Shown piece by piece: positions 7,976 to 16,692 of a stretch of DNA of 64,000 nt; position 1 is the stretch's first letter, and every line of letters begins with the position of its first letter. The DNA is from Rhizobium rhizoryzae (GTDB lineage Bacteria; Pseudomonadota; Alphaproteobacteria; Rhizobiales; Rhizobiaceae), in the NCBI RefSeq assembly GCF_011046895.1, contig NZ_CP049251.1, positions 1 through 64,000 on the forward strand, in the 5' to 3' direction. The position numbers were made by a program, and so were the translations under genes. The notes below the pieces were generated by a model. That model searched no databases. It worked only from the letters and a program-made list of their open reading frames with translations, and was not told where the DNA came from.

Positions 7976-9262
7976 ATGACGCAGTTTATCAATCGCCGTT
8001 CTCTATTGAAGACCGGAGCAGGCCTTGGCGCGGGACTTGTGACCGGCGCGCTTGGCATGCCAGCGCGGGCCCAGGAAAAGCAGCTTACCTTCGCCGTCTG
8101 GGGTGGCGATGCCGAAGTTGCCGGCTACAAGGATGTGATCGCCAAGTTCGAGAGCGCCAATCCCGGCGTGAAGGTCAAGCTTGATGTAATGCCCTTCGCA
8201 CAGTTCTACCAGCAGGTCGATACGCGCCTTGCAGGGCGTCAGGCGCCTGATATTTTTCGCGTGACCTATCAGCAGATCGGCCGCTATGCCACGAACAAGG
8301 CAGCCATCGACCTCACGCAGTATCTCGACAAGGATTTCGGCAAAGGCTTCACGCCGGCTGTCTGGAGCGCGGTCAATGTCAAGGGCATTCCTTATGCCTT
8401 GCCGCATCATACCGATACCTTTGCCCTGTTCTACAATGCCGAACTCCTGGAAAAAGCAGGCATTTCCGTGCCGACCAGTCTGGATCAGGCCTGGACCTGG
8501 GCAGCCTTCATCGATAACGCCAAGAAACTCAAGGCGCAGGGTGGCGCATCCTATCCATTCGCCATGAGCTGGCAGAACGGCGCCGTGCATCGCTGGATGT
8601 TCTATCTCTACCAGCATGGTGGCCGCCTGCTGAACGATGACCTGACGGCTTCGCGCATTACCGAAAAAGCAGGGATCGAGACCATTACCTGGACGCAGAG
8701 CTGGTTTACCGAAGGTCTCGTTCCGCCAAGCACCTCGGTCAAGAGCGCGGAAAAGGTTCAGAACCTGTTTGCCAACGGCACGATTGCCATGATGTTGAAT
8801 GGCAACTGGCAGATCCCCTTCGTCGAACAGCAGATGAAGGCAAAGTGGGGCGTGACCTACCTGCCGCGTGACGTCGCCATGGCCGACGATCTGGGCGGCA
8901 CCTGCGTTGCAGTCTCCCGCGACAGCAAAACGCCGGAGCTGGCCGCTGAATTCGTGAAGTTCCTGGTCAATGAAGAAAACATGCGCAGCTTCGTCGATAA
9001 GGCGCAGCTTTTGCCGGTGCGCAGCTCTATCGTCGACAAGGGTATCGAGTTCTCGCTGCGTCCAAAGGAAATGAAGGTTTTCGTCGATCAGACCAAGACC
9101 ATTCCGGAACATCTGGTCAGCACCGTCATCCATCCGAACTGGGGCAAGTTCAATCCCAAAATGGCAGATGAGCTTGATCTGGCCTTTACCTCTGGCCAGT
9201 CGCCAGAGCAGACGGCCAAGAACATCGAAGCGCATATCGAGCGGCTTCTGCTGCGGGGCTGA
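7976..9262 (+). CDS. Sugar-binding protein of the rightward ABC importer
   Basis: Family 1 solute-binding protein of 428 residues. The N-terminus has a twin-arginine signal (RRSLLK at 7-12) and an ARA-Q cleavage site near residue 32, so export may use the Tat route, unlike the Sec-type partner at 1853-3136. A GGAGG-like ribosome site precedes the start. It is followed by two permeases, an alpha-galactosidase-like enzyme and an ATPase, so an alpha-galactoside is a reasonable guess for its ligand. Confidence 0.92.
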   Translation: MTQFINRRSLLKTGAGLGAGLVTGALGMPARAQEKQLTFAVWGGDAEVAGYKDVIAKFESANPGVKVKLDVMPFAQFYQQVDTRLAGRQAPDIFRVTYQQIGRYATNKAAIDLTQYLDKDFGKGFTPAVWSAVNVKGIPYALPHHTDTFALFYNAELLEKAGISVPTSLDQAWTWAAFIDNAKKLKAQGGASYPFAMSWQNGAVHRWMFYLYQHGGRLLNDDLTASRITEKAGIETITWTQSWFTEGLVPPSTSVKSAEKVQNLFANGTIAMMLNGNWQIPFVEQQMKAKWGVTYLPRDVAMADDLGGTCVAVSRDSKTPELAAEFVKFLVNEENMRSFVDKAQLLPVRSSIVDKGIEFSLRPKEMKVFVDQTKTIPEHLVSTVIHPNWGKFNPKMADELDLAFTSGQSPEQTAKNIEAHIERLLLRG

Positions 9263-9301
9263 TTGCCCCGTCGTTTCATCCCTGAAATCTCACCATAACG
9301 A

Positions 9302-10252
9302 ATGCAGGTCATGGCCCCCACTTCGATGATCCATGAGAAGCCGATGAACGAGATTGCCACCAGCCGGTTTTCCGGTTGGTGGGTGTCTTTCAAACCGCGA
9401 CTGACGCCGTATCTGTTCATAGCGCCCAATCTCATTCTCTTCTCGGTCTTCATCTTTTTTCCGCTGCTCTATGCGGCCTTTATCAGCGTGCATGAGTGGT
9501 CGCTGATCGATGAGCCCCTCTATGTGGGTGCAGAGAACTACACCCGTCTCCTGACTGACTACCAGTTCTGGCAGGCGATGAAGAATACCGTGATCTATTC
9601 GGTCGCAACCGTACCAACCAGTCTTGCCATCGGTCTGATGCTGGCCATCGGACTCAATCGCGATCTTTTTGCCCGCACTCTGCTGCGCAGCGTCTACTTC
9701 CTGCCCGTCGTGGTTTCCAGCGTTGCGACCGCCATCATCGCCGCGTGGTTGTTCAACGACCATTACGGTGTGATCAATGCCTTGCTGAAGCTTATCGGGA
9801 TTTCGCCGATCTCCTGGCTATCCACCACGACCTGGGCCCTGCCGTCGATCATTCTGACGACGCTTTGGACACGCGTCGGCTTCTGCATGGTCGTCTATCT
9901 GGCAGCGCTTCAATCCATTTCGCCCACCTATTACGAAGCCGCGTCGATCGATGGTGCGACAAGGTTTCAGCAGTTCCGCCACGTTACCTGGCCGATGCTG
10001 CGCCCGACGACCTTCCTGCTTCTCATTCTCAACGTCATCCACTCCTTCCAGGTCTTCGACCTGATCTACGTGATGACAGGTGGCGGTCCGGGTTTTTCGA
10101 CAACCATGATTGTCCAGTACATCTACCAGTCGGCCTTCGCGACATCCGAAATGGGATATGCGAGCGCCATGGGCATCATCCTCTTCCTGCTGATCCTGCT
10201 GTTTACCCTGCTGCAATGGCGCGTGAACAAGCGGACCGAAGAATTTGTGTAG
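9302..10252 (+). CDS. Carbohydrate ABC transporter permease, MalF type
   Basis: First permease of the rightward importer, up to 316 residues. Hydrophobic helices begin with LTPYLFIAPNLILFSVFIFFP, and the EAA loop reads EAASIDGATRFQQFRHVTWP. The ATG at 9302 has a weak ribosome site; an in-frame ATG at 9344 (MNEIATSRF) preceded by GAGAAG may be the true start. The next permease begins 12 bp after its stop. Confidence 0.92.
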   Translation: MQVMAPTSMIHEKPMNEIATSRFSGWWVSFKPRLTPYLFIAPNLILFSVFIFFPLLYAAFISVHEWSLIDEPLYVGAENYTRLLTDYQFWQAMKNTVIYSVATVPTSLAIGLMLAIGLNRDLFARTLLRSVYFLPVVVSSVATAIIAAWLFNDHYGVINALLKLIGISPISWLSTTTWALPSIILTTLWTRVGFCMVVYLAALQSISPTYYEAASIDGATRFQQFRHVTWPMLRPTTFLLLILNVIHSFQVFDLIYVMTGGGPGFSTTMIVQYIYQSAFATSEMGYASAMGIILFLLILLFTLLQWRVNKRTEEFV

Positions 10253-10264
10253 GAGACCAAGGCC

Positions 10265-11107
10265 ATGATGGTCACCACATCAAGCCCTGCAAAAAAGCGA
10301 CTGGAGACAATGGGTCTCTGGCTTCTGATGGCATTCGGCGCCGTTGTCATGATCTTCCCGATCTACTGGATGTTCGTGACCGCGGTCAGACCCAAGGATC
10401 AGATCTTCATTGCAGACGTGAGCCTTTTGCCGACAGGATGGGTCTGGCAGAATTTTGCCGACGCGCTGGCGCATATGCCATTCCTGCATTGGTTCTGGAA
10501 TTCGACAGTCATCGCGGTCGTTGCGGTCGCAATCACCGTCACCATCAACCTCCTGTGCGGCTACGCTTTCGCCAAGTTCCGCTTTGCAGGCCGCGACGTC
10601 CTGTTTCTGGCTGTGCTTAGTGCGCTGATGATTCCTGTCCAGGTCATCATCGTTCCGCTGTTTTTCGTCGTCTCGGATCTCGGTCTCCTCAACTCTTATT
10701 GGGGGGTGATCCTGCCGCGCGCTGCCGAAGCCTTCGGCATCTTCATGGTCCGGCAATTCATGGTATCGATCCCTGACGAGTTGATCGAGGCTGCGCGACT
10801 GGATGGCGCCAGCGAACTGACGATCTTCCGCAGAATCGTGCTGCCGCTCTCCAAGCCCATCATCGCAGTGCTGATCATCTTCACCTTCATGTGGCGCTGG
10901 AATGACTTCGTCATGCCACTCGTCATGCTGACCGACCAGGACATGTACACGGTCCAGCTCGGCCTCAATCTCCTCAAGGGCCAGTACAACACCGAGTGGA
11001 CGGACATCATGTCGATCGCGCTGCTCTCGCTGGTGCCGATGCTGGTCATCTTCGTGTTCTTCCAGCGCCAGCTGATCCAGGGCATCGCCGGCACAGGTCT
11101 CAAATAA
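10265..11107 (+). CDS. Carbohydrate ABC transporter permease, MalG type
   Basis: Second permease of the rightward importer, 280 residues. FPIYWMFVTAVRPKDQIF follows the first helix, and the EAA loop is EAARLDGASELTIFRRIVLP. The ribosome site AGGAG overlaps the stop codon of the previous permease, so translation is probably coupled. Two adjacent ATGs (10265 and 10268) are possible starts. It works with the ATPase at 12554-13606. Confidence 0.93.
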   Translation: MMVTTSSPAKKRLETMGLWLLMAFGAVVMIFPIYWMFVTAVRPKDQIFIADVSLLPTGWVWQNFADALAHMPFLHWFWNSTVIAVVAVAITVTINLLCGYAFAKFRFAGRDVLFLAVLSALMIPVQVIIVPLFFVVSDLGLLNSYWGVILPRAAEAFGIFMVRQFMVSIPDELIEAARLDGASELTIFRRIVLPLSKPIIAVLIIFTFMWRWNDFVMPLVMLTDQDMYTVQLGLNLLKGQYNTEWTDIMSIALLSLVPMLVIFVFFQRQLIQGIAGTGLK

Positions 11108-11163
11108 GCTGACCTCAGGGTCGCTGGCCGTTCGGCCAAACCAATACGTGAAAGGATTCCCCA

Positions 11164-12489
11164 ATGTTGAAAGTTGCCATGATCGGCGCTGGTAGCGTCG
11201 TCTTCGTCAAGAACCTGCTGACCGACATTCTCGATTTCGCGGAGCTGCGCGATATCACCATCACGCTGCACGATATCGACAAGGAGCGGCTCGAAACGGC
11301 TGGCATGATGACCCGCTGGACGGCATCGCAGTTCGATGCCAATCCGGTGATCGAAGAGCATCTCGACCGGCGCGCGGCGCTGAAGGATGCGGACTTCGTC
11401 ATCAACATGGTTCAGATCGGCATGCACGAAGCGACGCTGCTGGATTTCGAGATCCCCCGCAAATACGGCCTGAAGCAGACCATTGCCGATACGCTTGGCA
11501 TCGGGGGCATCTTCCGCGGCTTGCGCACAATTCCGTTCATGCTGGACCTCGTCTCCGACATGCGCGAACTTTGCCCGGATGCTGTTCTGCTCAACTACAC
11601 CAACCCGATGAGCATACTGACCCAGGCAGTCTATGAAGCCTATCCTGACCAGAAGGTGATTGGCCTTTGCCATAACGTGCAGAATACCGCACATGAACTG
11701 GCGTCCTACCTCGACGTTCCGGTTGAGCGCCTGTCATATGATTGCGCGGGCATCAACCATATGACCTGGTTCCTGAAGCTGAAGATTGATGATGAGGATG
11801 CCTATCCCCGTCTCTGGGCTGCCATGGAAAACCCGGAAATCTTTGCCAAGGACAAGGTCCGCTTCGAACTGATGCGCAGCTTTGGCCGCTTCATCAGCGA
11901 GTCCAGCGAGCATAATGCCGAATACACCCCCTATTTCCTGAAAAGCGACGCCGATATCGCCGAATACGATGTTCCGGTCGATGAATATATTCGCCGCAGC
12001 GTGCGCAATCTGGGCCGTTACGCCGAAACGCGCCGCAAGCTGCTGGCGGGAGAAGCATTTCCCCTGGAACGCTCGCGTGAATACGGTTCATTGATCATTC
12101 ATGCCATGGCAACAGGCAAGCCGCAGCTGATCTACGGCAATGTTCGCAATGATGGTCTGATCGACAACCTTCCTGACGGCTGCTGTGTCGAGGTGCCCGT
12201 CGTTGTCGATAAGAGCGGCATGCGTGCCTGCAATGCGGGACCACTGCCGCCAGAGCTTGCCGGCTACTGTGCACCGCATGTCTATGTCCAGGACCTGACG
12301 GTAAAGGCAGCCCTTGAGGGGGATCGCGACCGCGTGCATCGCGCTGCCATGCTCGATCGCCACGCCACGAGCGTGCTGTCCATCAAGGATATTCGCGCCA
12401 TGGTCGATGAACTGATCGAGGCGCATGGAGATGCGTTGCCAAGCGGCATTCGTACCGGAAACGGAACTGCGCTGCGCAAGTCGGCCTGA
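11164..12489 (+). CDS. GH4 family alpha-galactosidase-like glycosidase
   Basis: Cytoplasmic glycoside hydrolase family 4 protein, 441 residues. It has the N-terminal NAD-binding loop VAMIGAGSVVF (4-14), NYTNPM (144-149), and the metal-site cysteine and histidine in CHNVQ (from 169) and GINHM (from 196). GH4 enzymes cleave glycosides by an NAD- and Mn-dependent redox mechanism. The AGINHMTWF segment matches the MelA/alpha-galactosidase branch better than the 6-phosphoglucosidase branch. It sits inside the sugar import operon, so it should hydrolyse the imported sugar. An alpha-glucosidase or galacturonidase activity cannot be excluded. Confidence 0.85.
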   Translation: MLKVAMIGAGSVVFVKNLLTDILDFAELRDITITLHDIDKERLETAGMMTRWTASQFDANPVIEEHLDRRAALKDADFVINMVQIGMHEATLLDFEIPRKYGLKQTIADTLGIGGIFRGLRTIPFMLDLVSDMRELCPDAVLLNYTNPMSILTQAVYEAYPDQKVIGLCHNVQNTAHELASYLDVPVERLSYDCAGINHMTWFLKLKIDDEDAYPRLWAAMENPEIFAKDKVRFELMRSFGRFISESSEHNAEYTPYFLKSDADIAEYDVPVDEYIRRSVRNLGRYAETRRKLLAGEAFPLERSREYGSLIIHAMATGKPQLIYGNVRNDGLIDNLPDGCCVEVPVVVDKSGMRACNAGPLPPELAGYCAPHVYVQDLTVKAALEGDRDRVHRAAMLDRHATSVLSIKDIRAMVDELIEAHGDALPSGIRTGNGTALRKSA

Positions 12490-12553
12490 GGGGAGGGCGG
12501 CGGTACGAAATCTCATGCCGCCGCCGTTTCGACTGCAAGAATGGGAGAAGACG

Positions 12554-13606
12554 ATGGCTGATGTCAGCATTCGCAATGTCAAGAAATCATATGGCGCGGT
12601 CAAGACGATCCACGGGATCTCCGTCGATGTCGAAGACGGGGAATTCGTTACGCTTGTCGGCCCTTCCGGCTGCGGAAAGTCGACGCTGCTGCGCATGATC
12701 GCGGGGCTGGAAAGCATCACCGATGGGGACATCAGCATTGCTGGCCGGGTGGTGAACAATGTGCCTCCGAAGGACCGTGACATTGCAATGGTCTTCCAGA
12801 ATTATGCGCTCTATCCGCATATGACGGTTGCGGAAAACATGGGTTTTTCGCTCCAGCTCAAAGGATTGCCCAAGGCGGAAATCAGCGCAAAGGTCAAGAA
12901 GGCCGCCGAAATCCTCAGTCTTGAGAAGCTGCTCGATCGCCATCCACGTCAGTTGTCCGGTGGCCAGCGGCAGCGCGTTGCCATGGGCCGCGCAATCGTT
13001 CGCGATCCGCAAGTGTTCCTGTTCGATGAGCCGTTGTCCAACCTCGATGCGAAGCTGCGCGTTCAGATGCGCACCGAAATCAAGGCGATGCATCAGCGCC
13101 TGAAGACGACCACAGTGTATGTCACTCATGACCAGATCGAAGCCATGACAATGGCAGACAAGATCGTTGTGATGCATGGTGGCATCATTGAACAGGTTGG
13201 CGCGCCGCTGGAGCTTTACGACCGTCCAGCCAACCTTTTTGTTGCGGGCTTCATCGGTTCTCCCTCCATGAATGTTCTGGAAGGGCGGATCGAACCGTCG
13301 GGCTTTGCATTCGGAGACCTCATTTTCCCGATCGCCGATGCACCATCGGCTTCTTCAGGCCAGCCGGCACGATATGGATTCCGTCCGGAGCATCTGGTTC
13401 TGTCGGGCGAAGGCATCCCGATGGAAGTTGTCGTCGTCGAGCCGACCGGGTCTGAGACACAGGTTGTCGCGCGGGCTCATGATACCGAGATCACCTGCCT
13501 GTTCCGGGATCGGATTTCGGCGCGACCCGGTGAGATCATCCGTGTCATGCCGGATCTCGGCAAGCTGCACCTTTTCGATAGCGGCGCCGGTGTGCGCCTC
13601 AACTGA
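12554..13606 (+). CDS. Sugar ABC transporter ATPase, UgpC/MalK type
   Basis: ATPase of 350 residues when started at the ATG at 12554, which follows a GGGAGAAG ribosome site. The longer open frame from 12425 overlaps the GH4 gene and is unlikely. Walker A is GPSGCGKST (36-44), the signature is LSGGQRQRVAMGRA, Walker B is VFLFDEPLSNLDA and the switch is VTHD. A C-terminal MalK-type regulatory domain follows. It supplies energy for the 9302-11107 permeases. Confidence 0.95.
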   Translation: MADVSIRNVKKSYGAVKTIHGISVDVEDGEFVTLVGPSGCGKSTLLRMIAGLESITDGDISIAGRVVNNVPPKDRDIAMVFQNYALYPHMTVAENMGFSLQLKGLPKAEISAKVKKAAEILSLEKLLDRHPRQLSGGQRQRVAMGRAIVRDPQVFLFDEPLSNLDAKLRVQMRTEIKAMHQRLKTTTVYVTHDQIEAMTMADKIVVMHGGIIEQVGAPLELYDRPANLFVAGFIGSPSMNVLEGRIEPSGFAFGDLIFPIADAPSASSGQPARYGFRPEHLVLSGEGIPMEVVVVEPTGSETQVVARAHDTEITCLFRDRISARPGEIIRVMPDLGKLHLFDSGAGVRLN

Positions 13607-13637
13607 GGTGAAACCGCACGCATATTTTCAGGATCGA

Positions 13638-13660
13638 GCCGTCGGCGTCAGATCGACGGC
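13638..13660 (+). other. Intergenic hairpin before the PdxA-like gene
   Basis: Perfect 7-bp stem GCCGTCG/CGACGGC with a 9-nt loop in the 72-bp gap between the ATPase and the PdxA-like gene. No U-run follows, so it is unlikely to be a full terminator; it may modulate expression of the last gene. Confidence 0.4.
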
Positions 13661-13678
13661 TGTCATTGGATAGATTTC

Positions 13679-14710
13679 ATGCCTGACCATATTGAACATG
13701 ACAACCGCCCGACGATCGCACTCGCGATGGGCGACCCGGCCGGGATCAGCCCGGAGCTGACAGCCAGCCTGTTGGCTCTTGAGGATATTCGCGAGAAGGC
13801 CCACATCATCGCCATCGGGGATCGCCGTATCCTCGACAAGGGTGCGCGGGAAGCGGGCGTCACTCTCGATCTGATCGGGGCGTCTCTCGAGACGCTGCCG
13901 CAGACGAAACGCTCGGCGCACATATTCGTTGATCTTGCTCATCTTGCGCCTGAAGACGCAGCGCGTGGAGAAGCGACGCTGGCAGGCGGCAGGTTTGCCA
14001 CGCAAAACTTTCGCGTAGCGCTTGAGCTTGCCCATTCCGGTGGTGCCGATGCGGTTTGCTACACGCCATTCAACAAGCAGGCGATGCGCCTGGCCTATCC
14101 TGGCTATGATGACGATGTGACCTTCGTTGCCGATGTGCTGTCCTTCGAGGGCAAGGTGCGCGAGTTCAATGTGCTGGAAAAGATCTGGAACGCGCGCGTC
14201 AGTTCGCACATCCCGCTGAAGGACGTCGCGGCTTATCTTTCGGTTGAACGAATCCTGGGCGAAATCGAGCTTACCCGATCCTGTCTGAAGCATGCGGGAA
14301 TTGACCAGCCACGCATTGCGGTGGCGGCGTTCAACCCACATGCGGGCGATGGCGGCAGCTTCGGGATGGAGGAGATCGACATCATCCAGCCAGCAATCGC
14401 CGAAGCGCAGTCGCGGGGTTACGCCGTGGATGGCGCATTTCCCGCAGATACCGTGTTCCTGCGGGCCCTCAAGGAAGGCTTTCATGCTGTACTGACGATG
14501 TATCACGACCAAGGCCAGATTGCGATGAAGATGATGGGCTTCGACGAGGGCGTGACGATGATGGGCGGCCTGCCATTTCCGCTGTGTACGCCCGCACATG
14601 GTACTGCCTACGATATTGCGGGCAGGGGGATAGCGGATGTCGGGGCAACCCGGGAAGCCATTCTTCTCGCGGCCCGAATGGCGCAACGATCTGCGGACAG
14701 TCCATCCTGA
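13679..14710 (+). CDS. PdxA-family dehydrogenase of uncertain substrate
   Basis: 343 residues, typical of the PdxA fold (NAD-dependent oxidative decarboxylation of 4-hydroxythreonine 4-phosphate in vitamin B6 synthesis). MGDPAGISPE, the metal-binding histidines in SSHIPL, FNPHAG and YHDQG, and TPAHGTAYDIAGRG are present. Residues that hold the substrate and its phosphate in E. coli PdxA are changed: the GHTE segment is replaced by YDDDVT, and the Asn and Arg after YHDQG are missing. This points to a different, perhaps non-phosphorylated substrate, as in TphB-like relatives. Last gene of the sugar operon, so a sugar-derived acid is plausible. It is probably not the biosynthetic PdxA. Confidence 0.8.
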   Translation: MPDHIEHDNRPTIALAMGDPAGISPELTASLLALEDIREKAHIIAIGDRRILDKGAREAGVTLDLIGASLETLPQTKRSAHIFVDLAHLAPEDAARGEATLAGGRFATQNFRVALELAHSGGADAVCYTPFNKQAMRLAYPGYDDDVTFVADVLSFEGKVREFNVLEKIWNARVSSHIPLKDVAAYLSVERILGEIELTRSCLKHAGIDQPRIAVAAFNPHAGDGGSFGMEEIDIIQPAIAEAQSRGYAVDGAFPADTVFLRALKEGFHAVLTMYHDQGQIAMKMMGFDEGVTMMGGLPFPLCTPAHGTAYDIAGRGIADVGATREAILLAARMAQRSADSPS

Positions 14711-14877
14711 CCTTCCCCAGGGACATAACCACGACAGACGTAGTTGCGATGCTACATGTCAAAACTGAACAGGGTTGCGACAGGTTGAGCCCGATAGAAA
14801 GAGGGACGAAAACTGTCGCTTCTCTAACTGGCCCAAATGTCGCATTACTCAATGGAATCTTCCCCGCCTGATGCGTA

Positions 14878-16493
14878 TGTGGCGGATGAGTTGAAATGTC
14901 CGCTGGTTTGCAAAGTAGAAATGTCCGACTACTCGCCATACAGCACACCGTTCAGCCCCGATCTGGGCGGCAGATCCGCTTGCAAGATCAGATCGGGGCG
15001 GGTGGGGCGCACCTCTTCGGCTTTAGCTTTGAGACGCCTTACTCGGCAGCCCGTTGCCGCAACAGCGCTTTCTCCCGCCGTGCAATCACGGCCGGATCGC
15101 TCATGAATTCCTTCCGCCGGCCGGGCCCGCGAGCACGTTTAACGTAGCCGTTCTTCTCGCTGTTGCTCTTCACCTTCGGCTTGTCCTGCTGCTCCTGGCG
15201 CTCCTTGATATAGGCCAGAACATCCCCGAGCCGCTTGTTCTCGGTGATCGCTGCATGCGTTACCCGCTGGTCCTTGTCGAACACCTTGTAAGGCAGGCAA
15301 TAGCCTTTCCATCGGACATCCAGGCGGCCATCTGCATAGACATAGGTCTCGACGTAGCGACCGACCAAATCGCGTGTTACTTCGGTTTCCTGCAGCATGA
15401 TCCGCTTACGCTCGAACGAGAATGTCAGCTGCGCTCCGACATAGCGCTGCTCCCGCTTGCACAGATCTGAGCCAGCCGATCCGGCGTCAGGTTCATTGGG
15501 CGATGCAGGTCATCGGGCCGGGCAGGGACGACCGCAAATCGTTTGTTGTAGTCCTCCATGAAGCCCGGCAGGAACGCATTGCCCGTGTCCATGCGGCTGA
15601 TCCCAGCCAGCCGCAACTCTTTAACCAGCCGGTCCTGCAGCGTCCGGTTCATCCGCTCGACCCGGCCCTTGGCCTGGCTCGAATTTGCACAAAGAATCTC
15701 TATGTTTAGCTCGCAAAGCGCACGCCCGAACTGGGTCATGCCCTGGCCGCCCCTGGCATCCTTCTTCGCCACCCTGAACACCGAATGCTTGTCTGAATAA
15801 AAGGCGATCGGCGCGCCATGGTGTTTGAGATAGAGTTCCAGTGCTTCGAAATAGGTGAAGGCGCTTTCCGAGCGGACAAAACGCAATTGTATCAACTTGC
15901 CGGTTGCATCGTCAACGAACACCAGAAGCGAGCACGACGGGCCGCGGTCCTCAAACCAGCGATGCTCAGACCCGTCGATCTGCACCAACTCGCCATAAGC
16001 TTCATGCCGCAGTCGGGGTTGGTGAAAGGTCCGGCGCTGCTTGCGCGACAGCCAAAGACCGGCATCGACCATCCAACTGCGCACCGTCTCCCGCGACACA
16101 TGCAAACCATCCCGCTCGGCCAACTTCTCGGTCACCAGTGTCGGTCCAAAATCCGCATAGCGTTCGCGAACCAGCGTCACCGCGTAATCCCGAATACCGT
16201 CGCTGATCCGGTTGTTCGACGTCTGGCCAATCGCCTTGTGCCGGATCGACGCCGCGCCGCCAGTCCGCATCCGTTGCAGAAGCCGACGCACCTGGCGCTC
16301 ACTCAGGCCGAGAACATGTGCCGCCGACACCATCGTCATCCGACCGCCGATGACCCTCGATAAAACCTCGATCCGCTGCACATCTCGCTCGCTCATCGCT
16401 ATCAACCCCATCCGCTTGTCTCCGCGCTATCAAACGCGGGGAGTGTGACACTTTAACTTTGCAGAAACAGGACATTCTAACTTTGCGGCTACA
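14878..16493. mobile_element. ISNCY-type insertion sequence, about 1.6 kb
   Basis: The transposase frames at 15039-16411 are bounded by related ends. The left end begins TGTGGC at 14878. The right end, read inward, begins TGTAGC at 16493. Both carry imperfect copies of a GCAAAGT-type motif followed by AGAATGTCC or similar within the first 50 bp. No target-site duplication is apparent next to these ends, so the exact borders could be a few bases off. The element separates the sugar operon from the GGDEF-EAL gene. The transposase is frameshifted, so the copy is probably inactive. Confidence 0.7.
15039..16411 (-). pseudogene. ISNCY-family transposase, frameshifted
   Basis: The first frame (15425-16411) has an N-terminal helix-turn-helix (MVSAAHVLGLSERQVRRLL), then a DDE-type core with VQIDGSEHRW, a second Asp in YSDKHSVF and a Glu in KGRVERMNRTLQ. 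It ends early at SSAMSERS. The other frame continues the protein as KREQRYVGAQLTFSFERKR and then MLQETEVTRDLVGRYVETY down to 15039. One inserted or lost base near 15463-15470 explains this. A programmed frameshift is possible, but no slippery heptamer is evident. Confidence 0.82.
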
Positions 16494-16692
16494 GTTTCAG
16501 TTGCGTAATCTAAATTATGGAACCTTAAGGCTGGAAGGATATGAAGAGCAAGGCGCTTTAGGCCCAGGTTAGCCGTAGATCTTTGCTGTTATTCAACAAA
16601 TATTAAATTCATTTTGTCAGCGTTCAGAGAAACACCAACCCTTTATCAGGATTCATCTCTGTAGGGCAGATGCGCGTGGTACATGGAGCGCG

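Noticed and set aside
8003..9235. 410-codon minus-strand frame over the binding-protein gene
   Set aside because: Antisense shadow of the Tat-type binding protein.
14711..14877. Possible remnant of another IS end between the PdxA-like gene and the ISNCY element
   Set aside because: Some bases look like IS21-type end repeats (GTCAAAACTGA), but no partner end or transposase is present.
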